A stretch of 64,000 bases of DNA from Sphingomonas sp. NFR15 (GTDB lineage Bacteria; Pseudomonadota; Alphaproteobacteria; Sphingomonadales; Sphingomonadaceae). The stretch is taken from the NCBI RefSeq assembly GCF_900103265.1, contig NZ_FMWX01000002.1, forward strand, positions 372,001-436,000, given 5' to 3'. Below the pieces are notes generated by a model. That model made no database searches, had not been told where the DNA came from, and saw nothing but the letters and a program-made list of their open reading frames with translations. Each line of letters opens with the position of its first letter. Position 1 is the stretch's first letter. Below, piece by piece: positions 57,492-64,000 of the stretch. The translations under genes were made by a program, and so were the position numbers.

Positions 57492-57553
57492 CACGCACAT
57501 TTCACCGCCAAGGCTGGCAACGCGCGTGAAACTTGCTAGAGCCTGCCCCGGAT

Positions 57554-60088
57554 ATGGCCGACGATGATTCCAGCGTGAACTTCCGCCTGCGTCGCGAGGC
57601 GGACGGACTGCGGGGGCTTGCGAGCCGCATTTGGGGCAGGTGGTGGGTGAAGCTGCTGCTCGTCCTCGGTGTGCTGGCGGCGATCGCCTACGCCGCCTTC
57701 TTCGCGTTCTTCGCCCGCGATCTGCCCTCGGTCGACAAGCTCCGCGTCTATGAGCCGCCGCTGCCGACCAACGTGCGCGCGATCGACGGCCTGCCGATCC
57801 ACTCCTACGCGCGCGAGCGCCGCGTCGAGCTGAGTTATAACGAATATCCGCCGCTGCTGGTGCGCGCCTTCCTCGCCGCAGAGGACAAGACCTTCTTCGA
57901 GCATCACGGCGTCGATTATGCCGGCATCGCCTCGGCCCTGTGGGACAATCTCGTCCGCAACAAGCGCGCCCGCGGCGCATCGACGATCACGCAGCAGGTC
58001 GCCAAAAACCTGCTGATCGGCAATGAGCACAGCTATAGCCGCAAGCTCAAGGAGGCGATCCTCGCCTACCGCATCGAGGATTCGCTAACCAAGCCGCAGA
58101 TCCTCGAACTCTACCTCAATCAGATCGCGCTGGGCCGGAACGCTTTCGGCGTCGCCGCAGCGAGCTACGCCTATTTCGGCAAGGATCTGAACGAGCTTGA
58201 CCTCGCGCAATGCGCCTATCTGGCGATACTGCCGAAAGGCCCGTCCAACTACGATCCCGACCGTCATGCCGAACGCGCACTCGCCCGGCGGCATTATGTG
58301 CTCGCCGAGATGCTCAAGAACGGCTTCATCAGCCAGAGCCAATATGCGCAGGCGGATGCCGAGCCGCTAGGCACCGTGCCGCGCCAGACGCCGAAGACCG
58401 AGATCGCCGGCACGGGCTATTTCGTCGAGGAAGTGCGCCGGCAATTGATCGACAAGTTCGGCGAGGATGGCAACGCCGGGCCCTATAGTGTCTATGCGGG
58501 CGGGCTTTGGGTGCGCACCTCGCTCGACCAGCGCATCCAGGATTACGCGCAAACCGCGCTGCGTAACGGCTTGCTCCGCTACGACCGCGGGCGCGGCTGG
58601 GCCGGGCCGCTCGGCCATGCCGAAATCACCGACGACAATTGGCTACCTGCGCTGCTCAACACCAACATCGGTCTCGATTATCAGGACTGGCGTGCCGCGA
58701 TCGTCACGGCAGTGGATGGCAGTTCGGCGACGCTAGGCTTCTCCAACGGCGAAACCGGTACGATGCCGCGCTGGGCGGCGCAAATGCCGGTGCGCGGACA
58801 AGGCGGCACCGCCTTCGCCGCGATCAAGCGGGGCGACATCCTCGCGGTCGCGCCCGAGGGCGGCCAGTTCGCGCTGCGCGCCGTGCCCAAGATCTCGGGT
58901 GCGTTCGTCGTCGAGGAACCCTCGACCGGGCGTGTGTTGGCGATGCAGGGCGGGTTCGATTTCCGCCTCCAGGCGTTCAACCGCGCGACGCAGGCGCTGC
59001 GCCAACCGGGATCGACGATCAAGCCGATCGTCTATTCCGCCGCGCTGGAGAACGGCATGACGCCGGCTTCGATCATCATCGATGGGCCGTTCTGCGTCTT
59101 CCAGGGGGCGCGTCTTGGCCAGAAATGCTTCAGGAACTTCGGCGGCAGCGCGGGCTCTGGCCCGCATACGATGCGCTGGGGCATCGAACAGTCGCGGAAC
59201 CTGATGACGGTGCGCGCCGCCGCGCAGACCGGCATGCCCAAGGTCGTCGGCCTGATGGACCGGATCGGGGTCGGCAAATATCCGCCCTATCTTTCGTTCG
59301 CGCTCGGCGCGGGCGAGACGACGGTCGCGCGCATGGTCAACGCCTACACGATTCTGGAAAATCACGGCCAAGCGCATCAGGGCACGCTGATCGACTACGT
59401 ACAGGATCGGCACGGCAAGGTGATCTGGCCCGAGAATTGGCACGCCTGCGAGAGCTGCAACGCGCCCGATTGGAACGGCAAGGCGATGCCGCGTCCGGTG
59501 AACCGCGGCAAGCAGGTCGTCAACGCGATGACGGCCTATCAGATGATCCACATTACCGAGGGCGTGATCCAGCGCGGCACCGCCGTCGTGCTGCGCGATC
59601 TCGACCGGCCGATGTTCGGAAAGACCGGCACCAATTCGGGGCCGACCGACGTTTGGTTCATCGGCGGCACGCCGCAGATGATCGGCGGTCTCTACATCGG
59701 CTATGACACGCCGCATGGCTTGGGCGGATATGCGCAAGGCGGCACGCTCGCCGCGCCGATCTTCAAGGAATTCGCGCTCAAGGCGTATGAAGGACTGCCC
59801 AAGCTGCCGTTCCGCGCGCCGCCGGGTATCCGCATGGTCCGGATCGATCGCGCGTCGGGCAAGCCCGTCTATGGCACCTGGCCGACTGCCGACCCCAAGG
59901 CGTCGGTGATCTGGGAAGCGTTCAAGCCCGAGAGCGAGCCGCGGCGCGTCTTCCACCGCCAGACGCCCGAAGAAGCCGCTGCAGCCGCAGCCGCAGCGGC
60001 GGCCGCCCGTGCGCAAGCAGCCCAGGCCGCGCAGGCGGACGAGCGCAAGGACAGCGACTTCTTGCAAAAGCAGGGCGGAATCTACTAG
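57554..60088 (+). CDS. mrcA: Penicillin-binding protein 1A
   Basis: Bifunctional peptidoglycan polymerase and cross-linker. The 844-residue protein starts at ATG 57554. Membrane helix about 31-53; GT51 domain with EDKTFFEHHGVD near 109-120 and GASTITQQVAKN. Transpeptidase with PGSTIKP (nucleophile Ser about 486), SRN and KTGT near 690. The C-terminus ends in an Ala-rich run (about 810-833) not needed for catalysis. Positioned behind the amidase. Confidence 0.93.
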   Translation: MADDDSSVNFRLRREADGLRGLASRIWGRWWVKLLLVLGVLAAIAYAAFFAFFARDLPSVDKLRVYEPPLPTNVRAIDGLPIHSYARERRVELSYNEYPPLLVRAFLAAEDKTFFEHHGVDYAGIASALWDNLVRNKRARGASTITQQVAKNLLIGNEHSYSRKLKEAILAYRIEDSLTKPQILELYLNQIALGRNAFGVAAASYAYFGKDLNELDLAQCAYLAILPKGPSNYDPDRHAERALARRHYVLAEMLKNGFISQSQYAQADAEPLGTVPRQTPKTEIAGTGYFVEEVRRQLIDKFGEDGNAGPYSVYAGGLWVRTSLDQRIQDYAQTALRNGLLRYDRGRGWAGPLGHAEITDDNWLPALLNTNIGLDYQDWRAAIVTAVDGSSATLGFSNGETGTMPRWAAQMPVRGQGGTAFAAIKRGDILAVAPEGGQFALRAVPKISGAFVVEEPSTGRVLAMQGGFDFRLQAFNRATQALRQPGSTIKPIVYSAALENGMTPASIIIDGPFCVFQGARLGQKCFRNFGGSAGSGPHTMRWGIEQSRNLMTVRAAAQTGMPKVVGLMDRIGVGKYPPYLSFALGAGETTVARMVNAYTILENHGQAHQGTLIDYVQDRHGKVIWPENWHACESCNAPDWNGKAMPRPVNRGKQVVNAMTAYQMIHITEGVIQRGTAVVLRDLDRPMFGKTGTNSGPTDVWFIGGTPQMIGGLYIGYDTPHGLGGYAQGGTLAAPIFKEFALKAYEGLPKLPFRAPPGIRMVRIDRASGKPVYGTWPTADPKASVIWEAFKPESEPRRVFHRQTPEEAAAAAAAAAAARAQAAQAAQADERKDSDFLQKQGGIY

Positions 60089-60097
60089 CGGATGATC

Positions 60098-60185
60098 CGT
60101 CGCCCCGGCGAAGGCCGGGGCCACTGCGTTTGGTTCGACACGCGCGCCATACTACATAACGGCCCCGGCCTCCGCCGGGCCGACG
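60098..60185. repeat. Large extragenic palindrome, copy 2
   Basis: Left arm 60098-60122 and right arm 60161-60185 form an imperfect 25-bp inverted repeat around 38 bases. The arms share the GTCGCCCCGGCG / GGCCGGGGCC body with the element at 48743. It lies between the PBP1A and prfB genes. Confidence 0.75.
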
Positions 60186-60206
60186 TTCGTTTCTGGAGTA
60201 CCCACC

Positions 60207-61334
60207 ATGCGCGCCGAAGCGCAGGCACATATCGATTCGATCAAGGACTCGCTCGCGCTGCTCCGCCGCTTCCTCGACTGGGACCGCGCTTTGCGCCGGC
60301 TCGACGAACTCAACGCGCGTGTCGAGGATCCGACCTTGTGGAACGACGCCAAGGCCGCGCAGGACGTAATGCGCGAACGCCGCCGGCTCGACGAGGCGAT
60401 CACCGCCACGCGCGCGATCGAGACCGAACTCAGCGACACCGCCGAACTGATCGAGATGGCCGAAGCCGAGGGCGATACCGAGATGGAAAACGAGGGCGTC
60501 GCCGCGCTCGCCGCCCTTTCCAAGCGCGCAGCCGAGGACAAGGTGAAGGCGCTGCTCGCCGGTGAGGCGGACGGCAACGACACTTATGTCGAGGTCAACG
60601 CGGGCGCGGGCGGCACCGAGAGCCAGGATTGGGCGGGCATGCTCCAACGCATGTACACGCGCTGGGCCGAACGCCACGGCCTCAAAGTGGAGCTGGTCGA
60701 TCAGCATTCGGGCGAACAGGCCGGCATCAAGTCGGCCACGTTGCTGCTCAAGGGCGAGAACGCTTATGGCTATGCCAAGACCGAGAGCGGCGTGCATCGC
60801 CTCGTCCGCATCAGCCCGTATGACAGCGCCGCGCGGCGCCACACCTCGTTCGCGAGCGTGTGGGTCTATCCGGTGATCGACGACAATATCGAAGTCAATT
60901 ACAACGAGAGCGACCTTCGCATCGACACCTACCGCGCCTCCGGCGCGGGTGGGCAGCACATCAACACGACCGATTCGGCGGTGCGCATCACGCACATTCC
61001 GACTGGAATCGTTGTGCAGTGCCAGAACCAGCGCTCGCAGCACAAGAACAAGGCCGAGGCGTACAACCAGCTTCGCGCCAAGCTCTACGAGCGCGAGTTG
61101 CAAATCCGCGAGGCGGCGGCCAACGCGGAGAACGCCAGCAAGACCGATATCGGCTGGGGTCACCAGATCCGTTCCTACGTGTTGCAGCCCTATCAGTTGG
61201 TGAAGGACTTGCGCACCGGCGTGACCTCGACCAGCCCCTCCGACGTGCTCGACGGCGATCTCGACTCGTTCATGGCTGCGGCGCTTTCGCAGCGCGTCAC
61301 CGGCGAGACGGTCGAGGTGGAAGACGTCGATTGA
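60207..61334 (+). CDS. prfB: Peptide chain release factor 2
   Basis: Reads UGA and UAA stops and releases the peptide. It is 375 residues. GGQ is near 249-251 ([16 protein letters not shown]). The codon-reading tripeptide SPF of E. coli RF2 appears as SPY ([15 protein letters not shown]). The frame is continuous, with no in-frame UGA, so the E. coli-type autoregulatory frameshift is absent. Overlaps the next gene's ATG by one base. Confidence 0.94.
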   Translation: MRAEAQAHIDSIKDSLALLRRFLDWDRALRRLDELNARVEDPTLWNDAKAAQDVMRERRRLDEAITATRAIETELSDTAELIEMAEAEGDTEMENEGVAALAALSKRAAEDKVKALLAGEADGNDTYVEVNAGAGGTESQDWAGMLQRMYTRWAERHGLKVELVDQHSGEQAGIKSATLLLKGENAYGYAKTESGVHRLVRISPYDSAARRHTSFASVWVYPVIDDNIEVNYNESDLRIDTYRASGAGGQHINTTDSAVRITHIPTGIVVQCQNQRSQHKNKAEAYNQLRAKLYERELQIREAAANAENASKTDIGWGHQIRSYVLQPYQLVKDLRTGVTSTSPSDVLDGDLDSFMAAALSQRVTGETVEVEDVD

Positions 61335-62044
61335 TGGTGCCGAAGGGCCGTATCGCGGGCGCAGGTTTGGCGTTGCTCGCACTCGCCGCCTGCGGCCCGG
61401 CGACGAAGCAGCAGACGGAGGGCCCCTTCCCCGCCGCGGACCGCCCGGTCGCCCGGATCGTGTCTCCGCGCTGGTCGACCGAGCGGGACCGTGACAGCCG
61501 CGCCGAAGCGCAGCAGGTGATGACGAAATCGGGCATCAAGCCCGGCATGACCGTGGCCGACCTCGGCGCGGGCGAGGGCTATTACACGATCCGCCTCGCC
61601 GCGCGCGTCGGCAAGGAAGGCCGCGTACTGGCCGAGGATATCGTCGCGAGCATCCACGATGCGCTGGCGGAACGCGTCGCGCGTGACCGTCTCGACAACG
61701 TCAGCGTACGCCTGGGTACGCCCGCCGATCCCAAACTGCCGGCGCGCAGCTTCGATCGCGTGCTGATGATCCATATGTATCACGAGATCGGACAGCCATA
61801 CGAATTCCTCTGGCGCATGCGCCCGTCACTCAAGCCTGATGGCCTCGTGGTGGTGCTCGACGCGGATCGTCCGACCCAGAGCCACGGCACCCCGCCCGCG
61901 CTGTTGAAATGCGAATTCGCGGCGGTGGGCTACGTGCAGGTCGCGCGGGAGAACATGCCGTCAGCCGGCGGGTATCTCGCGATGTTCAAAGCGGTGGGCC
62001 CCCGCCCCGACCCCAAAACAATCAAGGCTTGCGTAAATCGATAG
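61334..62044 (+). CDS. Class I SAM-dependent methyltransferase with lipoprotein signal
   Basis: A 236-residue protein. It begins with a lipoprotein-type signal (basic PKGR, hydrophobic core, LAAC with Cys near residue 20). A methyltransferase fold follows: motif I VADLGAGEGYYTIRLA (about 74-89), the acidic end of strand 2 in VLAEDI, and FDRVLMIHMYHEI. Coupled to prfB (TGATG). Cytoplasmic RF2 is methylated by PrmC, but this is a different family. A lipidated methyltransferase outside the cytoplasm would lack SAM, so the signal is puzzling. Confidence 0.8.
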   Translation: MVPKGRIAGAGLALLALAACGPATKQQTEGPFPAADRPVARIVSPRWSTERDRDSRAEAQQVMTKSGIKPGMTVADLGAGEGYYTIRLAARVGKEGRVLAEDIVASIHDALAERVARDRLDNVSVRLGTPADPKLPARSFDRVLMIHMYHEIGQPYEFLWRMRPSLKPDGLVVVLDADRPTQSHGTPPALLKCEFAAVGYVQVARENMPSAGGYLAMFKAVGPRPDPKTIKACVNR

Positions 62045-62077
62045 GATGCTCGCCCTTGGAGCCGGAGCCGGAGGCGA

Positions 62078-62554
62078 TCACAGCAGGCCGATCCGCCGGA
62101 AGCTCGCCGTCTCGCCCGCTGCGAGTACCAGATGGTCGATCAGCCGCACGCCCACGCCGTCCAGCGCCCGCGCTAGCCGGCGTGTGAACACGCGATCGCC
62201 TTCGCTGGGTGTCGGATCGCCGCTCGGGTGATTGTGCGCCATCACCACGCCTGCCGCATCGAAGGCCAGCGCATCCCCCACGATCATGCGAATCGGCAAC
62301 TCGACCATGTCCGTCTCGTTCGATGGCCGAGTGCGTATCCCGAGCAACCGCCATTCGGGATCGACATAGGCGGACATCGCCACCTCGACAGGGAGATCGC
62401 GGATCGGGGCGAACAGCGCGATCGCGACATGCTCGGCGTCGAGCCTGCGGAACGGCGCGCCCGGCGGCACATTGGGGGTCGATGGAGGCTCCACGTCTTT
62501 GATGATGCCGTGTTCAGCGGCGCGTGGAAGAACACCCGTCCATTTTAGAGCCAA
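62078..62554 (-). CDS. RadC-like JAB/JAMM-domain protein
   Basis: A short RadC-family protein. The JAMM zinc motif is complete: HNHPSGDPTPSEGD, with RMIVGDALAFDAAGVVMA before it and LIDHLVLA after. The N-terminal UPF0758 HhH part of full RadC is missing. The start is unclear: TTG 62554 (158 residues) or GTG 62494 (138). Function of RadC proteins is still debated; DNA-repair claims for E. coli radC were withdrawn. Divergent from thyA. Confidence 0.8.
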   Translation of the reverse strand: MALKWTGVLPRAAEHGIIKDVEPPSTPNVPPGAPFRRLDAEHVAIALFAPIRDLPVEVAMSAYVDPEWRLLGIRTRPSNETDMVELPIRMIVGDALAFDAAGVVMAHNHPSGDPTPSEGDRVFTRRLARALDGVGVRLIDHLVLAAGETASFRRIGLL

Positions 62555-62601
62555 TCCACATCGGCGGTGACGCGCGCGGCGCCGCGCGCTAGACCGCGCC
62601 G

Positions 62602-63396
62602 ATGCAGCAATATCTCGATTTGATGAGGCGAGTCCTCGATACGGGCGCCGAGCAGATGGACCGCACCGGCACCGGCACACTATCGGTGTTCGGGCATCAG
62701 ATGCGCTTCGATCTCGCGCAGGGTTTTCCCGTGCTCACCACCAAGAAGCTGCATCTGCGCTCGATCATCGTCGAATTGCTGTGGTTCCTGCGTGGCGACA
62801 CCAACGTCCAGTGGCTACGCGAGCGCAACGTCAGCATCTGGGACGAATGGGCCGACGCGAACGGTGACCTCGGGCCGGTCTATGGCAAGCAATGGCGGGA
62901 CTGGGCGACAACCGACGGCCGCCATATCGACCAGATCGTCGAACTGATCGAGCAGATCAAGACGAACCCCGGTTCCCGCCGCCAGATCGTCACCGCCTGG
63001 AACCCCGGAGACCTGCACGCGATGGCGCTCGCGCCGTGTCATTGCCTGTTTCAGACCTATGTCGCGAACGGGCGGCTTTCGCTGCAACTCTATCAGCGCT
63101 CCGCCGATATCTTCCTGGGAGTACCGTTCAACATCGCGAGCTATGCGCTGCTGACCCACCTGCTCGCGCAGCAGTGCGGGCTGGCGGTGGGCGAGTTCAT
63201 CTGGACGGGGGGCGACTGCCACTTATACTCCAATCATCTCGACCAGGCCCGCGAGCAACTGACGCGCACGCCAGGGCCGCTGCCGCGCCTCGAAATTCAA
63301 CGCCGACCACCCTCGATCGACGGTTACGAGTTCGAGGATTTCGTGCTGCGCGATTATGTCGCGCAGCCGCATATCAAGGCTCCGGTGGCGGTGTGA
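62602..63396 (+). CDS. thyA: Thymidylate synthase
   Basis: Makes dTMP from dUMP with methylene-tetrahydrofolate. At 264 residues it equals E. coli ThyA. The nucleophile C146 (ALAPCHC) is at the same number; [10 protein letters not shown] and [22 protein letters not shown] are family blocks. Overlaps folA (GTGTGA), the enzyme that regenerates the folate it oxidises. Confidence 0.96.
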   Translation: MQQYLDLMRRVLDTGAEQMDRTGTGTLSVFGHQMRFDLAQGFPVLTTKKLHLRSIIVELLWFLRGDTNVQWLRERNVSIWDEWADANGDLGPVYGKQWRDWATTDGRHIDQIVELIEQIKTNPGSRRQIVTAWNPGDLHAMALAPCHCLFQTYVANGRLSLQLYQRSADIFLGVPFNIASYALLTHLLAQQCGLAVGEFIWTGGDCHLYSNHLDQAREQLTRTPGPLPRLEIQRRPPSIDGYEFEDFVLRDYVAQPHIKAPVAV

Positions 63397-63866
63397 TAAC
63401 GCTGGTTTTCGCCTCCGCGCAGAACGGCGTGATAGGCTGCGATGGCCAACTCCCGTGGCATCTGCCCGCCGACCTCAAGCGCTTCAAGGCGCTGACATTG
63501 GGCAAGCCTATGATCATGGGACGGAAGACCTTCGAGAGCTTCCCCGCGCCGCTGCCGGGGCGCCGACATATCGTGCTGACGCGCGATGCCGGGTGGTCCG
63601 CGCCGGGCGCCGAAGTCGCCCACACGATCGAACAGGCGCTGGCAATGGCCGGCGATGACGCTTCGGTGATCGGCGGCGCGGAAATCTTACGATTGTTCGA
63701 GGAACGGGCCGATCGCGCCGAGGTCACGACGATCTGGCGCGTGTACGACGGCGATACTCGTTTTCGGCTCGATCAGGCGCTGTGGCAGGATGCGCCAGCC
63801 GAATATTATGAGGCCGAAGGTGACCGCCCCGCCTACAGCTTCTTCACCCTTGCGCGGCGCCGCTGA
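63393..63866 (+). CDS. folA: Dihydrofolate reductase
   Basis: Reduces dihydrofolate with NADPH. The 157-residue protein starts at GTG 63393, overlapping thy[26 protein letters not shown] contains the substrate-binding Asp 27 and Trp 22 at the E. coli numbers. [21 protein letters not shown] and IGGAEILR are the NADPH-site blocks. Confidence 0.95.
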   Translation: MITLVFASAQNGVIGCDGQLPWHLPADLKRFKALTLGKPMIMGRKTFESFPAPLPGRRHIVLTRDAGWSAPGAEVAHTIEQALAMAGDDASVIGGAEILRLFEERADRAEVTTIWRVYDGDTRFRLDQALWQDAPAEYYEAEGDRPAYSFFTLARRR

Positions 63867-63925
63867 CGCGATGCCTGCGCGACCCCACTGGCGCGCCTCG
63901 CCCCGCCCCCTTATAGCCCGCCGGC

Positions 63926-64000
63926 ATGGAGCGGCTTGACGGCAGCTCGGTGCTGCCGGCGGCTCTGCGCGGCGGCATCGTGGCGCTTGGGAATTTCGAC
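63926..64000 (+). CDS. ribF: Riboflavin kinase/FAD synthetase, N-terminus only
   Basis: Only 25 codons are visible from ATG 63926. ALRGGIVALGNFD is the start of the FAD synthetase domain (GNFDGVHxGH in the family). It would convert riboflavin to FMN and FAD. The gene continues beyond the window. Confidence 0.75.
   Translation, partial: MERLDGSSVLPAALRGGIVALGNFD

Noticed and set aside
60207..61334. Programmed +1 frameshift in prfB
   Set aside because: The reading frame is continuous through 375 codons with no in-frame UGA, so the E. coli-type control is absent.
1..64000. CRISPR arrays, insertion sequences, rRNA genes
   Set aside because: No regularly spaced repeats, no transposase-type genes and no rRNA sequence were seen on reading both strands.

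Overview
The window comes from a high-GC alphaproteobacterium, most likely a Sphingomonas-like member of the Sphingomonadales. This is judged from gene content: CpdR-type regulator, SapC-family protein, the rne / amidase / PBP1A / prfB block, and a lipobox-bearing methyltransferase beside prfB. It holds one intact-looking P2-like prophage of about 39.6 kb (1022-40633) between two pieces of ordinary chromosome.

Left flank (1-1021): the N-terminal two thirds of an MHS-type MFS transporter on the minus strand and a hairpin terminator. A 49-bp direct repeat of the 3' part of tRNA-Val(GAC) marks attL (1022-1070) and attR (40585-40633). The complete tRNA is on the attR side, and a tyrosine integrase reads towards it.

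Prophage body: the head module has the P2 arrangement. Portal (Q) and large terminase (P) read leftwards, followed by a Dam-type methylase. Scaffold/protease (O), capsid (N), small terminase (M), L, X, holin, GH24 lysozyme, an overlapping spanin pair, R and S read rightwards. The tail block follows as J-I-H, a fibre-assembly-like gene and three more tail-tip genes, one of them an SGNH-hydrolase fibre. Then come V-W-FI-FII-E(E')-T-U-D. Three copies of a 23-bp dyad, CTTGTRGA-N7-TCCACAAG, stand upstream of P/O (divergent), J and V. An Ogr/Delta-type zinc-finger activator is encoded at 36416-36751, so these dyads are the probable late-promoter elements. The right end holds a CI-like/Cro-like switch with two operator-like repeats, a possible CII-like gene, ogr, a GapR-like (DUF2312) protein, small membrane proteins, an NPPF-type DNA methyltransferase and the integrase. 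I found no P2 gpA-type replication gene.

Cargo: three blocks that look AT-richer by eye sit at the ends of phage transcription units. They are a DUF2806-like protein (13929-14879), a candidate HEPN ribonuclease (21777-22556), and a four-gene cassette at 29861-34251. The cassette encodes a GHKL ATPase fused to a probable PD-(D/E)xK nuclease, a C5-cytosine methyltransferase, a Vsr-type nickase and an HNH endonuclease. It resembles the MutL/MORC-like restriction-modification systems predicted by comparative genomics and is the best candidate for a little-studied defence system here.

Right flank (40634-64000): tRNA-Val, cpdR, N-formylglutamate amidohydrolase, a candidate small RNA with clear promoter and terminator, SapC, an FAD-linked oxidase, a DEAD-box helicase, a CocE-type hydrolase, an ABC-2 exporter, a DsbA-like thioredoxin, an M48 protease, RNase E, an amidase, PBP1A, RF2, a lipobox-bearing methyltransferase, a RadC-like protein, thyA, folA and the start of ribF. 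Two related large palindromes lie in intergenic gaps.
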